A stretch of 64,000 nt of DNA from NCBI GenBank assembly GCA_900472625.1, contig UCIT01000044.1:1-64000 (forward strand), in the 5' to 3' direction. The position numbers and the translations under genes were made by a program. This document shows positions 52,745 to 61,625 of this stretch, one piece after another. This DNA comes from Hyphomicrobiales bacterium (GTDB lineage: Bacteria; Pseudomonadota; Alphaproteobacteria; Rhizobiales; Rhizobiaceae). Below the pieces are notes generated by a model, which was given only the letters and a program-made list of their open reading frames with translations, was not told the DNA's origin and made no database searches. Numbering within the stretch: the stretch's first letter is position 1; each line of letters opens with the position of its first letter.

Positions 52745-52806
52745 TTCTTTTTCCTTTTGCGCCAAGCTGGGGGAGCGGCAGGTTTCTGCCGCCCCTCGCC
52801 TTGTTC

Positions 52807-53382
52807 TCAGCTTTTGATGTTGGCTGCGTCTATCCAGCCAATGTTGCCGTCGTGCCGACGGTAAACGATGTTCAACTGTTCCTTGCCGGGGCTGCGGAAC
52901 AGCAGCAGCGGCTCGTCCGTCATGTCGAGCGCCATCACGGCGGTTGCGACGGACATCGTCTTCATCTGCTTCGTGCTTTCAGCAACGATCGCCGGTGCGA
53001 AATCATCAGCGACCTCGTCGTCATGATCCGGCATGCCATCCATGACGGTGTAGGCGACTTCGGCAAAACCATTCGGATGATTTCCAGCGTGGTGATCCTT
53101 CAGCTTCCGCTTGTAACGGCGAAGTCGCTTCTCGATACGTTCGGAAGCGGCATCGAAGGCCAACTGCGGGTCCATTGCCTCTCCGGCCGCGTGCAATATG
53201 ACGCCGCTGTCGAGGTGAACCTTGCAATCGGCGGAAAAACGGGCGTTGGCCTTTTGTACGATAACCTGACCAGAATACCCTCCGTCGAAGTATTTCGTGA
53301 CGGCCACACCGATTTGGTCCTCGATCCGCTGACGGAACGAATCACCAATTTCCATATGTTTACCGGATACACGCACACTCAT
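52807..53382 (-). CDS. hpf: ribosome hibernation promoting factor, long form
   Basis: A 191-residue HPF/RaiA. The N-terminal beta-alpha ribosome-binding domain (about 1-105: VRVSGKHMEIGDSFRQRIED and RIEKRLRRYKRKLKDH) is joined by a linker to a C-terminal dimerisation domain (about 130-190: EPLLLFRSPGKEQLNIVYRR, split at about 155). The long form makes 100S ribosome dimers in stationary phase. Its place after rpoN is the classical one for the sigma-54 modulation gene. Confidence 0.94.
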   Translation of the reverse strand: MSVRVSGKHMEIGDSFRQRIEDQIGVAVTKYFDGGYSGQVIVQKANARFSADCKVHLDSGVILHAAGEAMDPQLAFDAASERIEKRLRRYKRKLKDHHAGNHPNGFAEVAYTVMDGMPDHDDEVADDFAPAIVAESTKQMKTMSVATAVMALDMTDEPLLLFRSPGKEQLNIVYRRHDGNIGWIDAANIKS

Positions 53383-53632
53383 GGAGTTTCCCTTCTTATG
53401 TGGTTTGCGAGTATCACTTTACGCCAAGGCTGACTCTCATCCAAGCACTTCGCGCAATCTCAAGCAAGATCGGCCGAAGTTCTCGGCTGTGGGCGCCCTG
53501 AGGATGATGGGGATAACCTCCGACGCCATTCACCGCGCCAATTTGGCGCGGCTTCTAGCCAGAAGTTACCAAAAAGTCAACAGACGCCATTTTTACGCGA
53601 GGCGCACAGGTCGATCGAGCCAATCGAATCCC

Positions 53633-55195
53633 TCAGAAGCCCGCGACTTTAGCGAGCGCCCGCTTCTCCCGCCGGCGCTGGACGGAAGAGGCTATGTTCA
53701 TCGCCTCACGATACTTGGCAACCGTTCGACGAGCAAGTTCCACCCCACTCTCCTTTAGGATATCTACGATATCATCATCTGAGAGTACGTTTTCGGGGAC
53801 TTCCTGGGCAATGAGGGCGCGGATCCTGTGGCGGACGGCCTCGGCCGAATGGCTGTCACCACCCTCGACGGCGCTGATCGAGACGGTGAAGAAATACTTC
53901 AATTCGAACAGGCCACGCGGCGTCAGTATGTATTTGTTCGAGGTGACGCGGCTGACGGTCGATTCATGCATCTTGATGGCGTCGGCCACCGTCTTCAGAT
54001 TGAGCGGCCTGAGATGATCGACACCGTGAACGAGGAAGGCATCCTGCTGGCGGACGATTTCCGTCGCCACCTTCATGATCGTCTTGGCCCGCTGATCGAG
54101 GCTGCGCGTCAGCCAGTTGGCCGTCTGCAGGCACTCAGACAGGAAGGCGTGATCGTCACCAGTCTTGGTGACCTTTGCGAAATAGGACTGATTGACGAGC
54201 ACGCGCGGCAGCGTGTCCGGATTGAGTTCGACCAGCCAGCTGCCATCCGAACCGCCCCTGACGACCACATCGGGCATGATGGCTTCCGACATGACCGCCT
54301 CGAAGCCGCTGCCGGGCTTGGGGTTCAGCTGGCGGATCTCGCTCAGCATGTCGAGCAGGTCTTCCTCGTCAACACCGCACAGCCGCTTCAAGGTTGCAAA
54401 ATCGCGGCGGGCAAGGAGTTCGAGATTGGCGACGAAGGCCTGCATGGCCGGATCGAAGCGGTCCTTCTGGCGGAGCTGGATCGCCAGGCACTCCGACAGG
54501 CTTCGCGCAAACACTCCGGGTGGATCCAGCGTCTGCAGGGCTGTCAAAACGCGCTCGACATCCGTCATGCTGGTGCCCAGCCGCTCCGACGCCTCGGCGA
54601 GGTCGGCATGCAGATAGCCGGCCTCATCGAGCTGATCGGCGAGATACTGGCCAACCAGTCGATCCGCGATAGAGGGGAGTATGAAAGGCAATTGCTGCGC
54701 CAGATGGTCGCGAAGCGAGATCTGGCCGGCAACGAAATCATCAAGATCGTAGGAATCCGCGCCCTCGCCGCCGCCTGGCATCGACTTCCACTGGCTGATC
54801 AGTTCCGGCGCATCGGCGCGCTGCGGCACCCCATCATCGGGGAAAACATTGGCGTAATTGGCATCCAGCTCGTCGTTCATCCGGCCGGCGCCGGCGCTAT
54901 CGGTGCGATCCGACCAATCTCCGGACATCACTTCCGAACGGCTGTCGTAATCCTCGTCCGAACCCTGGTCGTCCGCCTGACGGGCGCGCGCATCATCCTC
55001 GTCGGAAGCACGGTCACTGCCTGTTTCCGCGTCATTTGACGGGAATTCGAGCAAAGGATTCTTTTCGACTTCCTGGGCGATGAACTGGGTGAGCTCGAAA
55101 TGCGTCATCTGAAGCAGCTGAATCGACTGCATCAGCTGTGGTGTCATCACCAGCGATTGGCTTTGGCGCAGGTATAAATTGGCCGAAAGTGCCAT
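53633..55195 (-). CDS. rpoN: RNA polymerase sigma-54 factor
   Basis: A 520-residue sigma-54. The N-terminal Gln-rich activator-interacting region I (LRQSQSLVMTPQLMQSIQLL) is followed by an acidic region II, the core-binding domain (about 130-330) and the C-terminal DNA-binding region with the RpoN box ARRTVAKYRE near residue 500. It controls nitrogen fixation, nitrogen and dicarboxylate genes in rhizobia. The ATG at 55195 is the conserved start. lptB lies 159 bases upstream. Confidence 0.96.
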   Translation of the reverse strand: MALSANLYLRQSQSLVMTPQLMQSIQLLQMTHFELTQFIAQEVEKNPLLEFPSNDAETGSDRASDEDDARARQADDQGSDEDYDSRSEVMSGDWSDRTDSAGAGRMNDELDANYANVFPDDGVPQRADAPELISQWKSMPGGGEGADSYDLDDFVAGQISLRDHLAQQLPFILPSIADRLVGQYLADQLDEAGYLHADLAEASERLGTSMTDVERVLTALQTLDPPGVFARSLSECLAIQLRQKDRFDPAMQAFVANLELLARRDFATLKRLCGVDEEDLLDMLSEIRQLNPKPGSGFEAVMSEAIMPDVVVRGGSDGSWLVELNPDTLPRVLVNQSYFAKVTKTGDDHAFLSECLQTANWLTRSLDQRAKTIMKVATEIVRQQDAFLVHGVDHLRPLNLKTVADAIKMHESTVSRVTSNKYILTPRGLFELKYFFTVSISAVEGGDSHSAEAVRHRIRALIAQEVPENVLSDDDIVDILKESGVELARRTVAKYREAMNIASSVQRRREKRALAKVAGF

Positions 55196-55354
55196 GATGG
55201 ACGCAAAACTCCCGTTCGGTTCCTCCGGGAAACAGTGTCCTAAAACGGGGCTGGGGCCACTGAAATCCAAGTTGGCCCAAAAATTGCTTTTTTATTCTAT
55301 TTGGTCAAGCGGAAGTATGACAGCAAGGTAAATTTCCGTCGCGGACAGATGCTA

Positions 55355-56164
55355 TCAGAGGCTGAAATTATCGCCGAGGTATAGTCTACGAACTTCCGGA
55401 TTATTGACAATGTCGTTTGCCCGGCCGTGCGTCAACACTTCGCCTGCATGAATGATATAGGCGCGGTCGATCAGCCCGAGCGTCTCGCGGACATTGTGAT
55501 CGGTGATCAAAACACCGATGCCGCGCGCCGTCAGATGGTGCACGAGGTTCTGGATGTCGGAAACGGAGATCGGATCGACACCGGCGAAGGGCTCGTCGAG
55601 CAGCATGAATGTCGGATCGGTGGCCAGCGCGCGGGCGATTTCCAGACGGCGACGCTCGCCGCCCGAAAGCGATACGGCAGCACTTTTGCGCAGCTTGCGG
55701 ATGTGAAATTCGTCGAGCAGCTCGTCGAGCTTCTTCTCGCGCTCGGCCTTGTCCTTGACGTGCACTTCCAGGACGGCGCGAATATTTTCCTCGACCGTCA
55801 GGCCGCGAAAGATCGACGCTTCCTGCGGCAGATAGCCGACACCAAGACGGGAGCGGCGATACATCGGCATCGAGGTGACGTCGTTGCCGTCGATCTCGAT
55901 GGTGCCTTCATCGACGGGGACCAGCCCGGTGATCATGTAGAAGCAGGTGGTCTTGCCGGCGCCGTTCGGGCCGAGCAGGCCGACGGCCTCGCCACGACGC
56001 ACGACCAGCGATACGCCGTTCACCACGCGCCGGGTGCTGTAGGTCTTCGTCAGACCGCGCGCGATCAGGGTTCCCTGATAGCGGCTCTTGTCAACGGCGC
56101 CCGCATCAGCGGCGGCCTGTTGCCCGGTCTTGCCGAACATAGTCGATAGCGAGAATAATTTCAC
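55355..56164 (-). CDS. lptB: LPS export ABC transporter ATP-binding protein
   Basis: A 269-residue ABC ATPase that drives lipopolysaccharide extraction. Walker A is GPNGAGKTT, the Q-loop is LPQEASIF, the signature is LSGGERRR and Walker B is FMLLDEPFAGVDP, with the switch histidine in VLITDHN. The start is uncertain: GTG 56164 lies 13 bases after the lptA stop, and ATG 56140 would be 8 residues shorter. The first 25 residues are variable. Confidence 0.93.
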   Translation of the reverse strand: MKLFSLSTMFGKTGQQAAADAGAVDKSRYQGTLIARGLTKTYSTRRVVNGVSLVVRRGEAVGLLGPNGAGKTTCFYMITGLVPVDEGTIEIDGNDVTSMPMYRRSRLGVGYLPQEASIFRGLTVEENIRAVLEVHVKDKAEREKKLDELLDEFHIRKLRKSAAVSLSGGERRRLEIARALATDPTFMLLDEPFAGVDPISVSDIQNLVHHLTARGIGVLITDHNVRETLGLIDRAYIIHAGEVLTHGRANDIVNNPEVRRLYLGDNFSL

Positions 56165-56177
56165 GTGGTGGCCGGGG

Positions 56178-56804
56178 TCAGTTCTTTTTCTGGGATTGCG
56201 GATCGAGCTGAATCTGGACGCGCCCCCCGCAGCTGTCCAATTGCGCCTGTCCCGTTGCCATCTGCACGGTGAGCTGGCAACCGGTAAAGACGTTGCCGCC
56301 ATCCGTCAGAACAACCTTGTCACCCTTCAGGATGAAGAGCTGCTTGGCCATGTCGAACGAGCCGTTGTCGGCGGTCGCGGTCTGCGTGCCCGAGGTCAGG
56401 AACACCTTGTTGGTGACGATGATATGGTCGATATCGGCGTTGCCCGACGACACCGAAGACGCGGCAGGCGCCGTCGTTTCCGATGCCTTGGTGGCAGGCG
56501 CCTTGCCATCGGCAGCGGCTGCGTCCTTGGCCTTGTAGAACACGGTCATGTGGCCGGCCTGCAGCGTCGTCGTTCCCTGAACGACCTTGACGTTGCCGGT
56601 GAAGTCGGCGGTGTGATCCTGATCGTGGATCTCAAGCTTGTCGCTTTCGATCTGGATCGGCTGATCCCTGTTCAGTTGCAACCCGCTCATCTGGCTGGTC
56701 GTCGCCTGCGCCAAGGCGCCTCCAGCCAACAGCAGGAGTGCAAGGGCACCATTCGTGAATACTGCGCCCGCCTTGCGGGTAGAAATGCGACAATCGTTTG
56801 CCAT
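56178..56804 (-). CDS. lptA: LPS transport periplasmic protein
   Basis: A 208-residue OstA-fold protein with a signal peptide (about 1-32, ending GGALA). The core has QPIQIESDKLEIHDQDHTADFTGNVKVVQG, shown in parts here (ESDKLEI, ADFTGNVKVVQG), and GGNVFTGCQLTV. It forms the periplasmic beta bridge between LptC and LptD. A Ala/Ser/Thr-rich insert (about 95-125) is unusually long. It lies between lptC and lptB. Confidence 0.92.
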   Translation of the reverse strand: MANDCRISTRKAGAVFTNGALALLLLAGGALAQATTSQMSGLQLNRDQPIQIESDKLEIHDQDHTADFTGNVKVVQGTTTLQAGHMTVFYKAKDAAAADGKAPATKASETTAPAASSVSSGNADIDHIIVTNKVFLTSGTQTATADNGSFDMAKQLFILKGDKVVLTDGGNVFTGCQLTVQMATGQAQLDSCGGRVQIQLDPQSQKKN

Positions 56805-56817
56805 GAAGACCCGCGTG

Positions 56818-57483
56818 TTAAGTGCCTTGTTTGCGTATAGCGGTGGGGTTCACATTCATTCGAACGTTCCCCTCGAATGTGATCGTGCGTCCCTTATCCG
56901 TCATCTTGAGCGAGCGCGCAACAACAGATGCCCCATCTTTTTGAATGGCAACGGGATCTGACGTAATGAGCTTGCCGCCCTTGACGTCGACCTGGGCGGT
57001 CTGGAACTTGGCAACGAGGCCGTCGCTCATGTTGATGACGAAGGGCGAAGTAATGTTCAGGTTGTCGGTAGCGCGATCGTAGTCGGCCGTCGTCGCCTCG
57101 ACCCTGGCGACCACATCGTCCTTGACGGGAACCACGGCCTTGACGGTTTCAAGCGAGATCAGGTTTGGATTCTTGATATCCTGCAACGCACGCTCGGCCA
57201 GCATCGAATAATTGATGCCGGCGGCATTGCGGCCGGCGATCGCCGGCTTCAGCATGACGACCTTGCCGTTCTCGATCCGGGCGCCTTCGATCTTGATATT
57301 CTCGGGCAGATAGGTGCGGATGACAGAAACGCCGATAAAGGCCAGGGAGACGATCACGGCGGCGACAGGAAGCAGAACCTTTAGTCGGCGAACGCGCGCA
57401 GAGTGAAACCTCGCAGCGCCATAGGCCGTCTGCGCGGGCTTCGCATAGGCAGCCTGTCCGCCATTATCCAAGGTGTTGAGCAT
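56818..57483 (-). CDS. lptC: LPS export protein LptC
   Basis: A 221-residue bitopic protein: one membrane helix (about 38-58) and a periplasmic LptC beta-jellyroll (about 75-215) with ITSPFVINMSDG and ITFEGNVRMNVNP. It passes LPS from the LptB2FG complex to LptA. The ATG at 57483 is chosen; the upstream part of the frame is in the shared promoter gap with sppA. The first gene of the lptC-lptA-lptB-rpoN-hpf-ptsN block. Confidence 0.9.
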   Translation of the reverse strand: MLNTLDNGGQAAYAKPAQTAYGAARFHSARVRRLKVLLPVAAVIVSLAFIGVSVIRTYLPENIKIEGARIENGKVVMLKPAIAGRNAAGINYSMLAERALQDIKNPNLISLETVKAVVPVKDDVVARVEATTADYDRATDNLNITSPFVINMSDGLVAKFQTAQVDVKGGKLITSDPVAIQKDGASVVARSLKMTDKGRTITFEGNVRMNVNPTAIRKQGT

Positions 57484-57693
57484 AAATCGGGTCCGTGTCG
57501 ATGATTGGACAGCGTATATAGGGAGCGCTTTCGCCAATCACAGTTCGTTTCGCATTATTACACTGACTTGCCAATATGGATTTTTTTCTGCAACAAGCAA
57601 GAAAAGCATAAAACCCACGCCGACAGCATTTCCGCATGTTTAATGCACTCTACGTTGGAAGAGTTGCGTCAGACTTGCCGACCGGAGGAATAA

Positions 57694-58644
57694 ATGGATA
57701 GCTCGATGATCGCGGATCGCCGCAGACTGCGCCGCAAGCTCGGCTTCTGGCGCGTCGTCGCCATCCTGCTGGTCGTGGCGCTCGGCCTCGCGGCCTATGG
57801 CTTCTGGTTTTCCGACCGGGCCAGCCGGCAGCCGCATGTGGCGCATATAACGATCTCAGGCCTGATCACCGATGATACCGAGCTTCTCGACCGTCTCGAC
57901 AAGATCAAGGACGACGAGGCCGTCAGGGCGCTGGTCGTGTCGATTTCCTCGCCCGGCGGAACCACCTACGGCGGCGAGCGCATCTTCAAGGCGATCCGGG
58001 CGATCTCCGCCAAGAAGCCCGTCGTTTCCGACGTTCGCACGCTTGCGGCTTCGGCCGGCTACATGATCGCGACGGCAGGCGACACGATCATCGCCGGCGA
58101 CAGCTCGATCACCGGCTCGATCGGCGTGATCTTCCAGTATCCGCAGGTCAAGCCTCTGCTCGACAAGATCGGCGTGTCGATGGAGGAGATCAAGTCTTCG
58201 CCGCTGAAGGCCGAGCCCTCGCCCTTCCATCCGGCCAGCGAGGAAGCCAAGGCAATGATCAACAATATGATTGTCGATAGCTACGCCTGGTTCGTCGATC
58301 TGGTGGCGGACCGCCGCAAACTGCCGCGCGATGAGGTGCTGAAGCTTGCCGATGGGACGATCTTCACCGGCCGACAGGCGCTCAAGGTGAAGCTGATCGA
58401 CCAGCTTGGCGGCGACGACGAAATCCGTGCCTACCTCGCCACCAAGAACGTCAGCAAGGACCTGCCCGAGATCGAGTGGAACAAGAAGAGCAGCACGCCA
58501 TTCCTGCTTGCCGGCGCGGCATCACAGATATTGACTCTTCTCGGCTACGGTGATCTGGCGAGAAGCCAAGACCTTGCCGGGATTCTGCCGCAGAAGTTGC
58601 TTCTTGACGGGCTCGTTTCAGTTTGGCAGGTTGGCCACGATTGA
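57694..58644 (+). CDS. sppA: signal peptide peptidase SppA, short type
   Basis: A 316-residue membrane-anchored S49 protease. A single N-terminal helix (about 20-42) is followed by the ClpP-like core (about 50-270). The catalytic serine lies in DSSITGSIGVIF and the lysine in KSSPLKAE. VSISSPGGTTYGGE and TLAASAGYMIA are hallmark segments. It degrades cleaved signal peptides. CCGGAGGAAT precedes the ATG. It is followed by ihfB after 29 bases. Confidence 0.93.
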   Translation: MDSSMIADRRRLRRKLGFWRVVAILLVVALGLAAYGFWFSDRASRQPHVAHITISGLITDDTELLDRLDKIKDDEAVRALVVSISSPGGTTYGGERIFKAIRAISAKKPVVSDVRTLAASAGYMIATAGDTIIAGDSSITGSIGVIFQYPQVKPLLDKIGVSMEEIKSSPLKAEPSPFHPASEEAKAMINNMIVDSYAWFVDLVADRRKLPRDEVLKLADGTIFTGRQALKVKLIDQLGGDDEIRAYLATKNVSKDLPEIEWNKKSSTPFLLAGAASQILTLLGYGDLARSQDLAGILPQKLLLDGLVSVWQVGHD

Positions 58645-58673
58645 TAAGAAATCAATAATTTAAGGGGGCGACA

Positions 58674-58973
58674 GTGATCAAGTCCGAGCTGGTGCAGATA
58701 GTTGCGGCACGCAACCCGCATCTTTACCATCGCGATGTGGAAAATATCGTGAACGCGGTGCTCGACGAGATCACCGATGCGCTGGCCGCGGGCAACCGCG
58801 TCGAGCTGCGCGGCTTCGGCGCCTTTTCCGTCAAGAACCGCCCGTCCCGCTCCGGCCGCAACCCGCGCACCGGCGATACGGTGTTCGTCGAAGAGAAATG
58901 GGTTCCCTTCTTCAAGACCGGCAAGGAACTGCGCGAGCGGCTGAACCCGGGACAAGCCGATCAGGACGATTGA
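58674..58973 (+). CDS. ihfB: integration host factor beta subunit
   Basis: A 99-residue DNA-bending protein. ELRGFGAFSVKNRPSRSGRN, then PRTGD, form the beta-arm that intercalates into the minor groove. It works as a heterodimer with IhfA, for instance in sigma-54-dependent promoters and recombination. The start is GTG with AAGGGGG upstream. Confidence 0.95.
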   Translation: MIKSELVQIVAARNPHLYHRDVENIVNAVLDEITDALAAGNRVELRGFGAFSVKNRPSRSGRNPRTGDTVFVEEKWVPFFKTGKELRERLNPGQADQDD

Positions 58974-59095
58974 TCATCGTTACCGGCCGCCGCAGGCGAA
59001 ACCGCACTTGAACTTCCCGGCGTCTTTTCTATCCTGTCGCTGAAGAAAAGCGCGCCGTGCAACAGTGTGCGCGCGCATGCATATGGAGGCCTGCG

Positions 59096-59428
59096 ATGGC
59101 GAAGAAGATAATCAACCTCCTGATTTTGCTGCCACTCGGCATCATCCTGATCATTTTCTGCGTCGCCAATCGACAGAGCGTGACGCTGGCTTTCAATCCG
59201 TTCCGGCCCGAGGATCAGGTCCTGTCGCTGTCGGCACCGTTCTTCGTCTTCATCTTCATCGCGCTGATCATCGGCATGTTCGCCGGCTCCGCCGTCACCT
59301 GGCTCAACCAGGGCAAGCACCGCAAGCGGGCGCGCAACGAGGCCAGGGAAGCGGTGCGCTGGCAGAGCGAGGCCGATCGCCACAAGACCCGCGCCGAGGA
59401 AGTCGTCGGACAACTGCCGTCGCGCTGA
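59096..59428 (+). CDS. LapA-domain (DUF1049) membrane protein
   Basis: A 110-residue protein with two membrane helices (about 5-24 and 46-70) separated by NRQSVTLAFNPF, the LapA/DUF1049 pattern, and a basic C-terminal coiled coil. In enterobacteria LapA works with LapB in controlling LPS synthesis through LpxC; the same role here is inference. TGGAGG precedes the ATG at 59096. It follows ihfB in the same direction. Confidence 0.85.
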   Translation: MAKKIINLLILLPLGIILIIFCVANRQSVTLAFNPFRPEDQVLSLSAPFFVFIFIALIIGMFAGSAVTWLNQGKHRKRARNEAREAVRWQSEADRHKTRAEEVVGQLPSR

Positions 59429-59614
59429 TCCGGCATAGCAGGCCCGCATCGTAAGACGGGTGTCGGAGTGCCTCGCAGGCGTCACGAACATTTGGCTTGC
59501 CAGATACTTGCGCCGGCCCATCTCTGTTCATAGCTATATCTGATCAATCCGTTGCGCCTCCGCTCGACAAGGCAGTTTCACCGCCTCAGCGCTTCGCCTT
59601 ATGAGGATGAAACC

Positions 59615-60520
59615 ATGAATACAGATCAAATCCGGCAATCGGTCGTGGCCGTACGCACCTCCATTCCCGATGATGCCTTTACCGCCGACACGCTGGGCAC
59701 CCGCCGCGAAGGCAGCGGCGTCGTCATTCGCGACAACGGTCTGGTGCTGACCATCGGCTATCTGATCACCGAAGCCGAAGAGGTCTGGCTGACAGCCCAC
59801 GACGGACGTGTCGTTGCCGCGCATGCGCTGGGATATGATCAGGAAACCGGCTTTGGACTGCTGCAGGCGCTTGGCCCTCTCGATTTGCCGGCGCTCGAAC
59901 TCGGCAACGCCACGGCCGCGGCGCTGGGCCAGGAAGTGACGCTGGCCGACGGGATCGGCGAGTGCGTCGATGCAAGAATCGTCGCCAAGCAGGAATTCGC
60001 CGGCTACTGGGAGTACCTGCTCGACGAGGCGATCTTCACGACACCGGCGCATCCCTCCTGGGGCGGCGCGGCACTTGTCGACAAGGATGGCAAGCTGCTC
60101 GGGATCGGCTCGTTGCGGCTACAGATGAGCCAGGGCGGGGAGGTTGCCGATATCAACATGATCGTGCCGATCAACCTGTTGAAGCCGATCCTCGACGACC
60201 TCATGACGCGCGGCCAGGTGAACAAGCCGCCAAGGCCATGGCTCGGCGCTTTTTCGGCCGAAAGCAACGGCGATGTCGTGGTGATGAGCGTGGCCGAGGG
60301 AAGCCCGGCCGACGAGGCGGGACTGCGTCGTGGCGACGTCATCTCGGAAGTGCGCGACGGCGAGGTCGATGGGCTTGCCGATTTCTACCGGAAGATCTGG
60401 AGCAGCGGACCGGCCGGCGCTGAAATCCCGATGCGGATCCTGCGCGACGGCCGCGAGGCATGGCTGCGTGTGCGCTCCGCCGATCGCAACAATTTCCTGA
60501 GGAAGCCACAGCTTCAGTGA
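59615..60520 (+). CDS. HtrA-like PDZ protein with substituted catalytic triad
   Basis: A 301-residue protein with the trypsin-like fold of HtrA (about 5-190) and one PDZ domain (about 205-290: GDVVVMSVAEGSPADEAGL, then RRGDVI). There is no signal peptide or membrane helix. Aligning by eye to HtrA, the His of NAHVV is Tyr49 (IGYLI), the Asp of TDLALL is Gly79 (TGFGLL), and the Ser of GNSGGP is Trp149 (PSWGGA). All three triad positions thus seem lost, so it is probably a binding or scaffold protein, not a protease. GAGGATG precedes the ATG. Confidence 0.82.
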   Translation: MNTDQIRQSVVAVRTSIPDDAFTADTLGTRREGSGVVIRDNGLVLTIGYLITEAEEVWLTAHDGRVVAAHALGYDQETGFGLLQALGPLDLPALELGNATAAALGQEVTLADGIGECVDARIVAKQEFAGYWEYLLDEAIFTTPAHPSWGGAALVDKDGKLLGIGSLRLQMSQGGEVADINMIVPINLLKPILDDLMTRGQVNKPPRPWLGAFSAESNGDVVVMSVAEGSPADEAGLRRGDVISEVRDGEVDGLADFYRKIWSSGPAGAEIPMRILRDGREAWLRVRSADRNNFLRKPQLQ

Positions 60521-60568
60521 TGCCGGCATCCGTTGTTGCGGCGCCTTGCCTCGGCAGCGCGTCGCAGG

Positions 60569-61006
60569 TCACTCGACCGGGAAGAATGTCATTTCCTCGT
60601 AGTCGCCTTCGGCGGACGCCCCTGCTCCCGTCACGACGAAGCCTTGGGCGCGATAGAAGGCCTTGGCCCGTTCGTTGCGATCGAGGCACTTCAGGCGGTA
60701 TTTCTTGTTCGGCCAGTCCGGCAGCGCGGTCAGAAGCGCCGTGCCGATGCCTTGCCCCTGACACGCGTTCCTGATGTAGAGCATGTGGACGAAATCGTCA
60801 GGCGACCACAGCGTCATGAAGCCGGCGATCTCGCCATCCGCCATTTCGGCGAGCCAGACCAGTTCCCCCTGCGTGTGCGCGAAGAAGTCCTCATGTCGGA
60901 AGGTGAGCGGATTGACCCAGGTGAACGTCTCGCGCCGAACCGCGAGATAGATGTTCGCGAGTTCTTCCAGGTCTGCCTGCTCGGGCGATCGTATCATCCA
61001 GCTCAT
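60569..61006 (-). CDS. GNAT-family N-acetyltransferase
   Basis: A 145-residue GNAT protein. The acetyl-CoA pyrophosphate loop is RNACQGQGIGTALL (about 83-96), preceded by the VHMLYI strand, and a C-terminal AKAFYRAQGFVV helix-strand is present. The substrate is unknown. The ATG at 61006 (MSWMIRSPEQAD) opens the fold; the longer frame upstream is not convincing. Confidence 0.87.
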   Translation of the reverse strand: MSWMIRSPEQADLEELANIYLAVRRETFTWVNPLTFRHEDFFAHTQGELVWLAEMADGEIAGFMTLWSPDDFVHMLYIRNACQGQGIGTALLTALPDWPNKKYRLKCLDRNERAKAFYRAQGFVVTGAGASAEGDYEEMTFFPVE

Positions 61007-61055
61007 GGCTATCGATTTAGAGTAGGCGTCGAAAACTGCCAATTGCCGATATTGG

Positions 61056-61508
61056 CTATTTCGCGGATTTTGCGCTGACCGCGGCGTTGAAGTCGGCGAA
61101 GAAGCGGGAGGCGATCTTCTGCGAGGAGGAATCGATCAGCCGCGAACCGAGCTGGGCGATCTTGCCGCCAACCTCGGCTGCCGCCAGATAATGCAGGATG
61201 GTCTCTTGGCCGTCCGCCTCCAGCGTCACATCGGCGGAACCCTTTGCAAAGCCGGCGATGCTGCCGCGACCTTCGGCCGAGAGCGTGTAGCTGAGCGGCG
61301 CATCGATGTTCGACACCCTGATTTCGCCGGTGAAGGTCAGCGAGACGATGCCGAGCTTGACCTTGATGGTGGCGACGAGCTCGTTCGGCCCGACAAACTC
61401 GAGCGCCTGGCAGCCAGGAATGCACTGCTTGAGGATATCGGGATCGTTCAGGGCGGCCCACACGACATCGCGCGGTGCGGTGATGCGTTCCTGCCCGGTG
61501 AAGTCCAT
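61056..61508 (-). CDS. CoxG-like SRPBCC-family protein
   Basis: A 150-residue START-like (SRPBCC) protein of the CO dehydrogenase subunit G type, with PRDVVWAALNDPDILKQCIPGC, shown in parts (VWAALNDPDIL, CIPGCQALE), and AEGRGSIAGFAKGSADVTL. CoxG proteins recruit molybdenum hydroxylases to the membrane, but solitary copies are common and of unknown use. No cox genes are nearby. GGGAGGA precedes the ATG at 61508. Confidence 0.88.
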   Translation of the reverse strand: MDFTGQERITAPRDVVWAALNDPDILKQCIPGCQALEFVGPNELVATIKVKLGIVSLTFTGEIRVSNIDAPLSYTLSAEGRGSIAGFAKGSADVTLEADGQETILHYLAAAEVGGKIAQLGSRLIDSSSQKIASRFFADFNAAVSAKSAK

Positions 61509-61625
61509 CCGAAATCCTCCCATTTTCACGTAGCCAGACTTATCGCGGCGGGAAAGCGCTTTGCCAAGGTGAAACGGGATGCTATTTGCACGGGCTCTAT
61601 CGAATTCAGCACGCGGAACATCACG

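Noticed and set aside
52745..52806. Terminator between hpf and ptsN
   Set aside because: A GC hairpin (around 52770-52795) is present, but the stem has a bulge and no T tract follows on the minus strand; the two genes are probably co-transcribed.
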